In this document: in pieces, positions 10,455-20,208 of the stretch
Layout: each line of letters opens with the position of its first letter
How positions within the stretch are numbered: position 1 is the first letter of the stretch
Origin: Hydrogenimonas sp.
GTDB taxonomy: Bacteria > Campylobacterota > Campylobacteria > Campylobacterales > Hydrogenimonadaceae
Assembly (NCBI GenBank): GCA_015484905.1
Contig: WFUN01000015.1
Span: 1-33,379 of the forward strand
DNA: 33,379 nucleotides
Reading direction: 5' to 3'
Position numbers and translations under genes: made by a program
Notes under the pieces: model-generated
Databases searched by the model: none
Seen by the model: the letters and a program-made list of their open reading frames with translations, nothing else
What the model was told of the DNA's origin: nothing

Positions 10455-11756
10455 GTGAGTAAAAAGTATTATATAGAGACGCTCGGTTGTGCGATGAATG
10501 TCCGAGACAGTGAGCATATGATTGCAGAGCTCACGCTGAAGGAGGGATATGAGGCAGCCGATAGTCTGGAAGAGGCCGATCTGATTCTAATCAACACCTG
10601 CAGCGTACGTGAAAAGCCTGTTCATAAACTTTTCAGCGAAATAGGACAGTTTGGCAAACGAAAAAAAGATGGTGCAAAGATCGGGGTATGCGGATGTACA
10701 GCCAGCCACCTCGGCGAAGAGATTATCAAAAGAGCACCTGTGGTGGACTTCGTGCTCGGTGCACGCAACGTGAGCAAAATAACCGAGGTACTTCATCGTC
10801 CAAAAGCTGTAGAGGTGGATATGGATTACGATGAGAGCGGTTACGCTTTCGGGGAGTTCAGAACTTCTCTTTACAAAGCGTATATAAATATTTCGATCGG
10901 ATGCGACAAACAGTGTTCGTTTTGTATCGTTCCCCATACGCGCGGAGAGGAGATCTCCATTCCTGCGGATCTGATATTGAAAGAGGTCCAAAAAGCGGCC
11001 GGAAGCGGAGCTAAAGAGATCTTTTTGCTTGGACAGAACGTCAACAACTACGGTCGTCGCTTCAGTGGCGAGCACCCCAGAATAGGTTTTACGCAACTGC
11101 TAAGGGCGGTAAGCGAGATAGAAGAGGTGGAGCGGATCCGCTTCTCTTCACCTCATCCTCTTCACATGGACGATGAGTTTTTAGACGAGTTTGCCAAAAA
11201 CCCAAAGATATGCAAATCGATGCATATGCCCCTTCAGAGTGGTTCCAGCCGGATACTCAAAAGTATGAAGCGGGGCTACACAAAAGAGTGGTTTCTCGAA
11301 AGGGCTGCAAAGATCAGAGAGTTGGTGCCTGACGTTTCCATAAGCACAGATATCATAGTCGGTTTTCCTGGAGAGAGCGATGAAGATTTTGAAGATACGA
11401 TGGATGTAGTAGAAAAGGTAAGGTTCGAACAGATTTTCAGTTTCAAATACTCTCCCAGACCGATGACTCCGGCGAAAGATTTCGAAAAACAGGTACCTGA
11501 AGAGATCGCTTCAAAACGGCTGACAAGACTTCAGGCCCGACATAACGAAATGTTGGACGAGATGAAAAGTGTACGTTTGGACAGAGTTTATGATGTCTAT
11601 TTCGAAGAGCTGCGCCCTGGAGGGTATGTCGCCGGCCGCACAGACAATAACTGGCTCGTGCAGGCCAAGGGAAGCGAAGAGCTTCTGGGAAAGACGGTTC
11701 GGGTAAAAATAGTCGAAGCGAGCCGCCTTGGCAGTATAGGGGAAGTGATTGCGTAA
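10455..11756 (+). CDS. miaB: tRNA-2-methylthio-N6-dimethylallyladenosine synthase (GTG start)
   Basis: [27 protein letters not shown], radical [24 protein letters not shown]-like C-terminus. Confidence 0.95.
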   Translation: MSKKYYIETLGCAMNVRDSEHMIAELTLKEGYEAADSLEEADLILINTCSVREKPVHKLFSEIGQFGKRKKDGAKIGVCGCTASHLGEEIIKRAPVVDFVLGARNVSKITEVLHRPKAVEVDMDYDESGYAFGEFRTSLYKAYINISIGCDKQCSFCIVPHTRGEEISIPADLILKEVQKAAGSGAKEIFLLGQNVNNYGRRFSGEHPRIGFTQLLRAVSEIEEVERIRFSSPHPLHMDDEFLDEFAKNPKICKSMHMPLQSGSSRILKSMKRGYTKEWFLERAAKIRELVPDVSISTDIIVGFPGESDEDFEDTMDVVEKVRFEQIFSFKYSPRPMTPAKDFEKQVPEEIASKRLTRLQARHNEMLDEMKSVRLDRVYDVYFEELRPGGYVAGRTDNNWLVQAKGSEELLGKTVRVKIVEASRLGSIGEVIA

Positions 11757-12375
11757 GCGGCTTGTACGCCTTCTGGCTTCAGCCGTTTTGCCTCCGCTTG
11801 GATGGTTTGTAATCTGGTTTTTATATCTCTCCAACAGAAAAAAATGGCATATAAAAGGAAAGCTTCCCGACACTCCCGTTGTCATAGCATTCTGGCACGC
11901 TGAACTGCTGCTCGCTCCCTTTATCTACAAAAAAGTGGCCCCCGGTCGTCATATCGACGTTATGATAAGCGAACATTTCGATGGAGAGCTTATAGCCAGA
12001 ACGATGAAATTCTTTGGAATAGGGGCCATAAGAGGCTCCTCCAGCAAAGGTGCCGCGAAGGCTTTGATTCAGGCCATAAGAAAAATCAAAGAGGGGGGTG
12101 GCGACGTCGCCATAACGCCTGATGGTCCAAAGGGCCCACGCCATGAATTATCCGACGGTCTCGTGGCTATCGCACGAAAAACGGGGGCTCCTGTCGTCAT
12201 TTTCAACTACGTTCCTACAAACTGCAAACAGGCAAAGAGCTGGGATCGGTTTTTGATTCCACTTCCATTTGGCACCATAGATTTTTTCTGTTCAGAGCCT
12301 ATAGACATATCGGATATGGAGCCGGAAGAGGCCAAGGCTATGATTCGTGAAAGGATGCTGGAACATGCAATCTAA
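11749..12375 (+). CDS. DUF374-type lysophospholipid acyltransferase family protein (TTG start)
   Basis: [53 protein letters not shown]. Confidence 0.85.
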   Translation: MRKRLVRLLASAVLPPLGWFVIWFLYLSNRKKWHIKGKLPDTPVVIAFWHAELLLAPFIYKKVAPGRHIDVMISEHFDGELIARTMKFFGIGAIRGSSSKGAAKALIQAIRKIKEGGGDVAITPDGPKGPRHELSDGLVAIARKTGAPVVIFNYVPTNCKQAKSWDRFLIPLPFGTIDFFCSEPIDISDMEPEEAKAMIRERMLEHAI

Positions 12376-12826
12376 AGTGATTTATGCGCTTTTGGCACTC
12401 TCCCTTCTTGCCGGCATGGCAATTTTTGCCTTTACAAACCCATCGTATGAGAAGGCTTTCGAAGCCAGATGGCACTATTTTATGGGTAATTATGACGAAG
12501 CCTACAAAATAGCCAAAGAGGCATACGAACTCGACCCCTACAACAGAATGGCTCTTACCGTAATGGCCCAGACCGAAGTAGCCAAAGAGTATCTCGATTA
12601 TATTCGTGAAGGAGAGAGATATCTGGTTGCAATAGAAGAGGCGGCGAACCATCCTCCGATTGCGGATGCAGACAGGATCAGAATCAAAATGATGTGTGAA
12701 ATCATGATAGAAAAATATATGAAACTCTCCGCAACAAAACTGACAGACAGAGAACTTGTAGAGCGCGCAGAGGAGATATATAAAAAATTCAAAAGCCTTT
12801 ATACGTCGTTATTTAAGCAAAAATAG
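12365..12826 (+). CDS. Small membrane-anchored protein with TPR-like helical repeat
   Basis: N-terminal TM segment (VIYALLALSLLAGMAIFAF) then YFMGNYDEAYKIAKEAYELDPYNRMAL, TPR-like; start taken at MQSK, overlapping the preceding stop. Confidence 0.75.
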   Translation: MQSKVIYALLALSLLAGMAIFAFTNPSYEKAFEARWHYFMGNYDEAYKIAKEAYELDPYNRMALTVMAQTEVAKEYLDYIREGERYLVAIEEAANHPPIADADRIRIKMMCEIMIEKYMKLSATKLTDRELVERAEEIYKKFKSLYTSLFKQK

Positions 12827-12840
12827 TTTAAGATAGTGCT

Positions 12841-12850
12841 TGTGTATAAT
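12841..12850 (+). promoter_or_regulatory. Extended -10 promoter element (TGTGTATAAT) for the PilM/N/O-like operon
   Basis: TGTGTATAAT 18 nt upstream of the GTG start at 12868. Confidence 0.45.
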
Positions 12851-12867
12851 TCTCCCAAAGGTGCAGT

Positions 12868-13809
12868 GTGGGTAATATTGGACGCTATTTCTGGCCAAAA
12901 ACGGCTCTTCTTTTCTACGTTTTCGAAGAGAGGATCTATTCTGCATTTGGCTATATCGAAGATGGTAAGTTCGATTTGCAGGAGAAGCGTGAAATAGAAA
13001 TTTCGAAAATCAAAGAGTTTACAGAGTGGCTCGACGAGATTCGACAGACCTACCCGAAAACCTATATATGCGCGATGCTTGATACGACCAACCAGGGAGC
13101 GGTTCCCGGCTGTTCAAAAGCTTCGCTCGAAAAGTATGGCATAGATGCCGCTCTTGTGCATACGCTATGTGTGGAGGATAGTTGGCTGGCATATACCTCT
13201 CTTGTAGAGATGAAGTGGTTCGAGCAAAAATTCAAGGATGTGGAGTTTGATCTTCTCTACTCTCCTTTTGTTCTGCTGTATCGAAAGTCTCTACCGTTAC
13301 TGGATTCGGAGCCCTCACTCTTTTTGCTCCATCAAAAAGGGGTGGCTTTTCTGGCTGTTTTTTCACAAAATAGGCTATGGTATGCCCAGGTACTTGTTAT
13401 AGGAACGGCGCAGGATGAAGATTTGTCTGCCGAAGGCGGACATGGAGGACTCTCTTTTGATCTGGAAATGATCGATGAAGAGGTAGAATCGATAAGCGAT
13501 ATAGATCTGCTTGGTGAGTTTCGTGAAGAGATAGAGCAGAAGAACCCGGAAGAGAACGAATCGGCTTTTGAGCTCCTGGAGTACAATCTGAATCTTTTTG
13601 AAGAGATGAAAGGCGCACTTTCGCGTTTTTACCATGATGAGAGGTATGATCACGACTTTATAGAGAGAGTTACGATTTTTGATATGGATGATCTTGGCAA
13701 CGATCTTGTCCGTTATATTGAAGATGAACTTTTTATGCAGGCAGCTCTTCACTCTTTCGACCCGATTGAGGTTATGTCGTCATTGGTCGCTGCCGATCTG
13801 AAGGCTTGA
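12868..13809 (+). CDS. PilM/GspL-like actin-fold cytoplasmic component (putative)
   Basis: First gene of a three-gene set whose following genes have PilN- and PilO-like topology; divergent soluble protein, GTG start. Confidence 0.45.
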   Translation: MGNIGRYFWPKTALLFYVFEERIYSAFGYIEDGKFDLQEKREIEISKIKEFTEWLDEIRQTYPKTYICAMLDTTNQGAVPGCSKASLEKYGIDAALVHTLCVEDSWLAYTSLVEMKWFEQKFKDVEFDLLYSPFVLLYRKSLPLLDSEPSLFLLHQKGVAFLAVFSQNRLWYAQVLVIGTAQDEDLSAEGGHGGLSFDLEMIDEEVESISDIDLLGEFREEIEQKNPEENESAFELLEYNLNLFEEMKGALSRFYHDERYDHDFIERVTIFDMDDLGNDLVRYIEDELFMQAALHSFDPIEVMSSLVAADLKA

Positions 13810-13810
13810 A

Positions 13811-14338
13811 ATGGGTTACAGTTTTATCAGACCTAAAAAGAAACCGAAGATAGATTCAGAAAGCAGAATGATAATGCTTTTTTTCTTGGTGACGATTATG
13901 CTCATTTTCGGTTTTACGACATATATTCTTCTTAAAAGACAATCCATGCAAAATGAAATAGTTTCGATGCAAAGAGAGATAGAGTCGTTTCATGCGCAAA
14001 GCAGAGAATTTAAAAAAGAGATCTCCCGTATAAAGCGGCTGGTACAGAAGTACGATACCATAAGCATCAACAATACATTGATGAAAGAGAGTATTCAGAA
14101 TCTGTTTGATCTGGTCCCGGATCAGATAACTTTGACCAAGGCGATTCTGGACAGAAACGGTCTTGTTCTGTATGGAGTGACTCCATCCAAAGATGTTTAC
14201 AACTATCTTCTGCTGGCACCTCTGAAGTCTGTATTTCAACGAAATGTTACAACATTTTACGCACTTGAGAATGGCTGGTGGCGTTTTGTTTCGGTAAACG
14301 AAGGGAGTATAGAAACCGGAGATGAGGTGGAAGAGTGA
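13811..14338 (+). CDS. PilN-like bitopic inner-membrane protein (putative)
   Basis: Short basic cytoplasmic N-terminus (FIRPKKKPK), one TM (MIMLFFLVTIMLIFGFTTYIL), coiled coil, small C-terminal domain. Confidence 0.55.
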   Translation: MGYSFIRPKKKPKIDSESRMIMLFFLVTIMLIFGFTTYILLKRQSMQNEIVSMQREIESFHAQSREFKKEISRIKRLVQKYDTISINNTLMKESIQNLFDLVPDQITLTKAILDRNGLVLYGVTPSKDVYNYLLLAPLKSVFQRNVTTFYALENGWWRFVSVNEGSIETGDEVEE

Positions 14339-14913
14339 GTCTGAAAGAGGTACGTCTGATCCGGATGCTCATATGGATACTTCTCTATCTTGTAATACTG
14401 TTTTTGCTGATCTTTACCGTTGTAATCCCTTCTGTAAAAGAGTATAAGAGAATCAACAAAAAATATGTTCAAAGCAGGGCGGAATTTATGGCTGCCGAGC
14501 AGGAGTATAATGAAATTTCCGATAGACTCAAATCACTGCATGGCAGGCACAGAAAGGTGATAGAGGCTTTTGAAAACAGATGGGACGAGAAGGTTTTTGT
14601 CAAAAGCGCACAAAAATATTTTCAAAAAATCGGCTTGAAGCTGATAGATGTGAACCAGACCGATTCACATTACAAGATTTATGAGATAAATGCCTATACG
14701 AGGATGGAATCTCCACAAAATTTCTACCGATTCCTCGATTCTCTTTCATCTTCACCTTTTGTCGTTCAAGCGGACTTTCCCATAGCTTTCAAAGCCAACG
14801 GGGAAGAGATAGAGGGGATTTTCCGTATTAGAGTTTTTGAAGAGAAGAGGCTAAAGAGTCAGCAGCCAAGTAGCGAAAACAATTCGTCCGAAATCTCTTT
14901 TTCAAAGATGTAG
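14335..14913 (+). CDS. PilO-like bitopic inner-membrane protein (putative; GTG start)
   Basis: N-terminal TM (LIWILLYLVILFLLIFTVVIP), coiled coil, ferredoxin-like-sized C-terminal domain; 4 bp overlap with preceding gene. Confidence 0.55.
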   Translation: MSLKEVRLIRMLIWILLYLVILFLLIFTVVIPSVKEYKRINKKYVQSRAEFMAAEQEYNEISDRLKSLHGRHRKVIEAFENRWDEKVFVKSAQKYFQKIGLKLIDVNQTDSHYKIYEINAYTRMESPQNFYRFLDSLSSSPFVVQADFPIAFKANGEEIEGIFRIRVFEEKRLKSQQPSSENNSSEISFSKM

Positions 14914-15851
14914 GGTCGAATCTTCGGCGGTATGCCGCACAACCTGCACCTCTCCTTGAAGGATTTGGGCATCACCCTGTTTATATATGGCGATATCCAT
15001 ATTCTACCGTTTGATATTTCGATCGCCCACTCTCCTCCCACAACTACCGATCCACTCTTTGAAATCTCCTTTTTCTGCATGGCGGAGAGGAGGTATCCCT
15101 CTTTTTTCAAGACTCTGTCGATCAGCCTGATAGTTCTAGTTTCGCTTTTAGGCTGCTCAAGCACTGTGAGTGCAAATTTTGAATAGATCGTTTTTTGAGA
15201 TTTCATCAACTCGTTTCTGTCTTTTAACATGTACCTGAAGCTTCGGGCCAATCCTTCCGGACACTCGTTCATCAAGAAAGATGCGGCTTTTTTTCTGAAT
15301 CTGTTGCGCGTGTATTTTTCGCTGTAATTCGATTCGTCAATAAAATATTGCAAAGAGTTTTTTTCAAGATATTTCAATATCTCTTTTTTTGGAGTAAAAA
15401 GAAGTGGGCGAACAAGAGTGAAAAACTCTCTTTCTTCAATCGGCTCCATGCCTATGAATTCGACAACTCCACACCCTTTGCAGAGCTGCATGAGGCTCCA
15501 TTCGACCATATCGTCAAGCTGATGGGCGGTTATCAGGTTGTTGTAACCATACTTTTTTGCGAGGCTTTCGAAAAATTTGTATCTCGCTTCTCTGGCCCTG
15601 CTTTCGAAATTGCTCTCTTCTACTTTGCACTTTTTAACAAACAGTTTTCTATTATCAAGTGCAGCAAGCTCTTTGGCATATGAAACCTCATGCTTGCTCT
15701 GATCTCTTATGCCGTAATCCACAATGGCCATATCAAAATCTATACCGTTTTTGCGCAGTAGGTAATAAAGAGCCGAAGAGTCTATACCTCCTGAAAACGC
15801 CAACAGGTTTTTTCCTTTTTCGAGCACCTCCACAGCTTTTTTTTCAAGCAT
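14859..15851 (-). CDS. tilS: tRNA(Ile)-lysidine synthase
   Basis: PP-loop LLAFSGGIDSSALYYLL, ARYKFF, ITAHQLDDMVEWSLMQL. Confidence 0.93.
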   Translation of the reverse strand: MLEKKAVEVLEKGKNLLAFSGGIDSSALYYLLRKNGIDFDMAIVDYGIRDQSKHEVSYAKELAALDNRKLFVKKCKVEESNFESRAREARYKFFESLAKKYGYNNLITAHQLDDMVEWSLMQLCKGCGVVEFIGMEPIEEREFFTLVRPLLFTPKKEILKYLEKNSLQYFIDESNYSEKYTRNRFRKKAASFLMNECPEGLARSFRYMLKDRNELMKSQKTIYSKFALTVLEQPKSETRTIRLIDRVLKKEGYLLSAMQKKEISKSGSVVVGGEWAIEISNGRIWISPYINRVMPKSFKERCRLCGIPPKIRPYIFEKEISDELFSLLGC

Positions 15852-17154
15852 TCAGTATGCGTCCTATCAATTGTGTTCCGGCTCTTTCGGTCACTTCCAC
15901 CATATACACTTTTCCAAAATCCGGCTTTTGCACTTCACTGTCGTTTACAAGTACCTCGCCATCTATTTCCGGTGACCACAGAAGAGGTCGAGCGCTTAAA
16001 AAATATTGGTGCTCTTCACTATATCCTTCGACAATCATCTCGAACCTTTTCCCAACCATTTTCTCAAGTGAGGCTTCTGTGGTTTTCTTTACAATCTTTT
16101 CAAGATACTCCACTCTTTCGTTCACTACATCACCACCCACTTTTGGTTCAATCGTGTAAGCGTCTGTATCTTCTTCGTCAGAATATTCGAAAATACTTAC
16201 TCTGTCAAAACCGAATTTTTCGATATAGTCGCAAAGTGTTTCAAAAGCGCTGTCGGTTTCTGTCGGAAATCCGAGAATTACGCTGGTCCTTACAAAACTT
16301 CCGGGGACTTCTTTCATGGCTTTTAGAAGTCTGTCTATCTCTTTACTTCCGATACCCCGTTTCATAACCTTCAGAATTTCCTGGTCGATATGCTGTATAG
16401 GCATATCGAAATAGTTCTGAAAAACCGGCGAAGCGGCGATACGCTCGATCAGTCCGTACGATGTTGTGCTTGGATATAGGTAAAGAATACGGGCGCTTTT
16501 TACTCCCTCTATCTTTTCAACGGCGTCGATCAGTCGTATAAGACCTTCACTCTCACCTCTGTCACGCAGATAGCTGCTCGAGTCTTGGGATATGAAACTG
16601 AAGTCATAAAATCCTTCTTCTACGAGACGCTTTACCTCTTTGGCGACACTTTCAAGTGGTCTTGAGTTAAGCTTTCCCTTGAAACCGGGAATAGCGCAGA
16701 AACTGCAGGTTTGGTTACAACCTTCGGCCAGTTTTATATAGGCATGTGCAGCCGAGCCGGTAATGACTCTTTCGTGATTGTCACTCAAAAATACATGTGG
16801 AGTGAATCTGCTCTGTTTTGAATTGATGATTTCGTCTATTTTGTCGTAATCTCCGACACCTGTAAAAATATCGATTTCGGGCATCTCTTTTTGCAGCTGC
16901 TCTTTGTATCGTTCGCTAAGGCAGCCTGCCATGACCAAAAGCGAATCTCTCTTGCGCATTTCATGGAGTTCCAAAACGGTATGGATACTCTCCTTTTTGG
17001 CAGCCTCGATGAAACCACAGGTGTTTACAATGATTACGTCCGCTTCTTCAGGGCTGTCCGTCATTTCGAAATTTCTTAGACGTCCAAGCATTACCTCGGT
17101 ATCTACGAGATTTTTCGTACATCCCAGCGAGACGATATGCAATTTTCTTGTCAT
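15844..17154 (-). CDS. rimO: Ribosomal protein S12 methylthiotransferase
   Basis: LHIVSLGCTKNLVDTEVMLG, VNTCGFIEAAKKESI, radical SAM AEGCNQTCSFCAIPGFKGKLNSR; start taken at MTRKLH (17154). Confidence 0.94.
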   Translation of the reverse strand: MTRKLHIVSLGCTKNLVDTEVMLGRLRNFEMTDSPEEADVIIVNTCGFIEAAKKESIHTVLELHEMRKRDSLLVMAGCLSERYKEQLQKEMPEIDIFTGVGDYDKIDEIINSKQSRFTPHVFLSDNHERVITGSAAHAYIKLAEGCNQTCSFCAIPGFKGKLNSRPLESVAKEVKRLVEEGFYDFSFISQDSSSYLRDRGESEGLIRLIDAVEKIEGVKSARILYLYPSTTSYGLIERIAASPVFQNYFDMPIQHIDQEILKVMKRGIGSKEIDRLLKAMKEVPGSFVRTSVILGFPTETDSAFETLCDYIEKFGFDRVSIFEYSDEEDTDAYTIEPKVGGDVVNERVEYLEKIVKKTTEASLEKMVGKRFEMIVEGYSEEHQYFLSARPLLWSPEIDGEVLVNDSEVQKPDFGKVYMVEVTERAGTQLIGRILNA

Positions 17155-17337
17155 AATCTTCCTGATAATTTTTCCGAATTTTACCATATTCCGTGCAATG
17201 GCGGATAGATGCTCTTTTGGTAACAGACAATATAAAAAGATAAAAAAGTTTTATGATTTACGATAGATTTACAGCGGCATTGATAAAATCAAAAAGTGTG
17301 ACTTTTTGCCAAAAAGATTTAAAGGGGAGAGTGAAAC

Positions 17338-18051
17338 ATGAAAAAATCTGTTATATTGTTGGCGATTGCAGGATGCGCTGTATGGGCCCTTGATGCTGTA
17401 GGCACAATGAAGCAGTCTGCCGAACTTGGATATATCGGAACAACGGGAAATGCGCAAAGCCAATCGTTGAACGCAGTGTACAAAAACGACTATCGATACG
17501 ATGAAAAGACGGATATGCATATAAAAGCCGATCTTTTTTATGGAGAAAAGAGCGGCACCAAATCTGACGAGAGATACCGTCTTTATTACGATGTCAATAG
17601 CTATTACAGCGACGAGCTCTTTATATATGGTGAAGTTTCGGCACTCAGAAATGTCTTTTCAGGCTATAACCAGCAGTACAATCTTGGAATGGGGCTTGGC
17701 TCCAACATATTCAAAGACGCCAAACAATCTTTGAAGGGGAGAGCGGGACTTCAATACAGAAGAAGCAATTACACCGATCAGCCTCACGACAACTTCCACT
17801 ATCTAAAAGGCGGTATGGATTATATTTACAGTTTCAGCGCCACGAACGAGTTTGCGATATCGTGGAATATTATAGACAACGTTGAAAAAATCAAAGATTA
17901 CGAAACCGTTATAAACTTCGGACTCAAAATGTTGATAGTAGACCAGCTCTCTTTTAGAGCAGGACTTGAAGTCAGGTACGACAATGTTCCTCCCGCCGGA
18001 AAAAAGAAAACCGATACGACAACCACCGCAGGCATAGTCTATAACTTTTAA
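17338..18051 (+). CDS. DUF481 family (YdiY-like) outer-membrane beta-barrel protein
   Basis: Signal peptide; AELGYIGTTGNAQSQSLNAVYKNDYRYDEKT; beta-strand repeats; C-terminal IVYNF. Confidence 0.8.
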   Translation: MKKSVILLAIAGCAVWALDAVGTMKQSAELGYIGTTGNAQSQSLNAVYKNDYRYDEKTDMHIKADLFYGEKSGTKSDERYRLYYDVNSYYSDELFIYGEVSALRNVFSGYNQQYNLGMGLGSNIFKDAKQSLKGRAGLQYRRSNYTDQPHDNFHYLKGGMDYIYSFSATNEFAISWNIIDNVEKIKDYETVINFGLKMLIVDQLSFRAGLEVRYDNVPPAGKKKTDTTTTAGIVYNF

Positions 18052-18148
18052 AAAAGCCTCTTTTGAGCCACTCTCATCATATCCGGACTTACTGAGAGAT
18101 GCGGATATCGTAAAATATCTTTTCGTAGGACGATGGTATAATGTTTTC

Positions 18149-18928
18149 ATGAAAATTAAAAGCAATCTCTGGTTTGAGAGTGAAGAGAGAGCCTTTTTTG
18201 GCAAAGGCAGAATAGAGCTTTTGGAGCAGATAGCAAGACACGGCTCCATATCGAAGGCCGCCAAAAGCATGAAGATGAGTTACAAGGCCGCCTGGGATGC
18301 CGTCAACGAGATGAACTCTTTGAGCAAAGAACCTATAGTAGCGAAAGAGACCGGTGGCAGAGGAGGAGGCGGTACGAGGCTGACGGAAAAAGGGTACGAG
18401 TATATACGCATATACAAAGAGATATCCTCTCTTCAGCAAAGACTCTTCGATCTGCTATCCGGGCAGGCTGACGAGTTCGAGCGTCTGAGTTTGATTAGCG
18501 GGCGTCTAACTCTTCAAACAAGTGCCAGGAATCAGTTTAGGGGAAAAGTTGTAGCGGTGGAGTACAAGGAGGTAGAGTGTCAGGTGGAGCTCGACATAGG
18601 TGAATATGAAAATATTAGATCTCTGATTACAAGCCGGAGTGCGAAAAAGATGGGAGTGAAGAGAGGAGAGGAGCTGTTTGCGCTGATTAAAAGCAGCTGG
18701 GTGAAAGTTGTTGGAAAAGCTTCGCAAAACGGAGTTTCGAATCTGCTCGAGGCGAGGGTGGATTCGATAAAAGATGATGGAAAATTCACGGAGGTAGAGC
18801 TCGGTTTGAAAGGTGGAGCGAGTATCGTATCTGTCATGGAGTCGGAATTTGCCGCAAAAGAGAGGTTGAAAGAGGGAGATAGTGCATACGCCGTTTTCCA
18901 CCCTTCGGATGTGATTTTGGCCAGATGA
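18149..18928 (+). CDS. modE: ModE-like molybdate-responsive regulator with C-terminal TOBE/Mop domains
   Basis: FFGKGRIELLEQIARHGSISKAAKSMKMSYKAAWDAVNEMN LysR/ModE-type wHTH; GGRGGGGTRLTEKG; TSARNQFRGKVVAVEYKEVECQVELDIG Mop repeats. Confidence 0.88.
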   Translation: MKIKSNLWFESEERAFFGKGRIELLEQIARHGSISKAAKSMKMSYKAAWDAVNEMNSLSKEPIVAKETGGRGGGGTRLTEKGYEYIRIYKEISSLQQRLFDLLSGQADEFERLSLISGRLTLQTSARNQFRGKVVAVEYKEVECQVELDIGEYENIRSLITSRSAKKMGVKRGEELFALIKSSWVKVVGKASQNGVSNLLEARVDSIKDDGKFTEVELGLKGGASIVSVMESEFAAKERLKEGDSAYAVFHPSDVILAR

Positions 18929-18962
18929 TTAAACTTCGATTCAGCACTATACGACTACAATT

Positions 18963-18986
18963 CGTTATATATATTTGAATATAACG
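18963..18986. promoter_or_regulatory. Predicted ModE operator upstream of modA
   Basis: CGTTATAT-N8-ATATAACG perfect dyad, resembling the E. coli ModE box (CGTTATAT...ATATAACG). Confidence 0.7.
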
Positions 18987-19060
18987 CTATCTTGACTGAA
19001 CCGATCGTATCGGGTGTGCAGATTTTGCCGTAGAGAGGTTGGGTTTTTATAGGGAGTGGT

Positions 19061-19807
19061 ATGAAAATATCGGTGGTGCTTCTGTTTCTCTTTTTTTATC
19101 CGGTCGTATCCCACGCCGCGTTTACCGTTGCAGCCGCGGCAAACGTGAGTTACGTTCTCGAAGAGCTCTGCGACGGTTTCAAAAAGCGAAGCGGTATAGA
19201 TATCAAAACGGTTGTCGCCTCTTCCGGCAAACTTACCGCCCAGATAGAGAGAGGCGCTCCTTTCGACATATTTCTTTCTGCCGATATGAAATATCCAAGC
19301 CGTCTTTGGCGCAAGGGTTATACCCTGAATGAGCCGAGGGTCTACGCCACCGGTTCCATAGTGCTGTGGACGCTGAAAAGATTGGATCTCAAAAAGGGTC
19401 TTTTATCGCTTGAAAGAGGCTCTATCGAAAGAGTAGCCATTCCCAATCCCAAAACGGCACCTTACGGTAAAGAGGCAACAAAGGCGATGAAATCGATTGG
19501 AGTCTACGATAGTGTCGAAGATAGGATCGTTTATGCAGAGAGCATTTCTCAGACAAACAGATACATAGTCTCAAAAGCCGTGGATATCGGTATAACCGCA
19601 AAGTCGGTTGTGATGTCGCCTAAAATGGCCGGCAAAGGGAGGTATGTGGATATAGATCCTTCTCTTTACGATCCCATAGAGCAAGGGGTTGTGATTTTGA
19701 AACATGCAGAGTCCGGTTCCATTGAGAAGGCAAAAGCTTTTTATGACTATATTTTCAGCAAGGAAGCCAAAGCACTCTTCAAAAAATTTGGATACGGTGT
19801 GAAATGA
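19061..19807 (+). CDS. modA: Molybdate ABC transporter substrate-binding protein
   Basis: Signal peptide; FTVAAAANVSYVLEEL, ASSGKLTAQIERGAPFDIFLSAD, IPNPKTAPYGKEA. Confidence 0.94.
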   Translation: MKISVVLLFLFFYPVVSHAAFTVAAAANVSYVLEELCDGFKKRSGIDIKTVVASSGKLTAQIERGAPFDIFLSADMKYPSRLWRKGYTLNEPRVYATGSIVLWTLKRLDLKKGLLSLERGSIERVAIPNPKTAPYGKEATKAMKSIGVYDSVEDRIVYAESISQTNRYIVSKAVDIGITAKSVVMSPKMAGKGRYVDIDPSLYDPIEQGVVILKHAESGSIEKAKAFYDYIFSKEAKALFKKFGYGVK

Positions 19808-20208
19808 ACAGACTCAAAGGGAAAATTCTGGCCATACAGAGGTCGGGAGAGCTTGTACGTGCGGATATAGAGTGTGCAGATACGATGTTGACCGCATTTG
19901 TCATGGGTAGTGCGCAAGAAGGGTTTCTTGAAAAAGAGGGGAGCGAAGTGTGGGTACTGTTCAAAGAGAGCGAAGTTGCGCTTGCCAAGGATTTCAGTGG
20001 CCAGATCAGCCTTAGAAACAGGTTTGAAGGACGGATAGAGTCCATAGAGCGCGCAGAGCTGCTTGCACAGATCGTGATAAGATATGGCGAAGATACCATC
20101 ATATCGATAATCAGTCGTCGTGCCTGCGATGCGATGGAGCTTAAAACAGGCGAATCTGTTACTGCACTTGTCAAGGCGAACGAGATCACACTGATGGAGT
20201 ATTCATGA
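19804..20208 (+). CDS. Tandem TOBE/Mop (molbindin-like) protein
   Basis: Two repeats: NRLKGKILAIQRSGELVRADIEC... and RNRFEGRIESIERAELLAQIVI...; ATGA overlaps with modA and modB. Confidence 0.85.
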   Translation: MNRLKGKILAIQRSGELVRADIECADTMLTAFVMGSAQEGFLEKEGSEVWVLFKESEVALAKDFSGQISLRNRFEGRIESIERAELLAQIVIRYGEDTIISIISRRACDAMELKTGESVTALVKANEITLMEYS

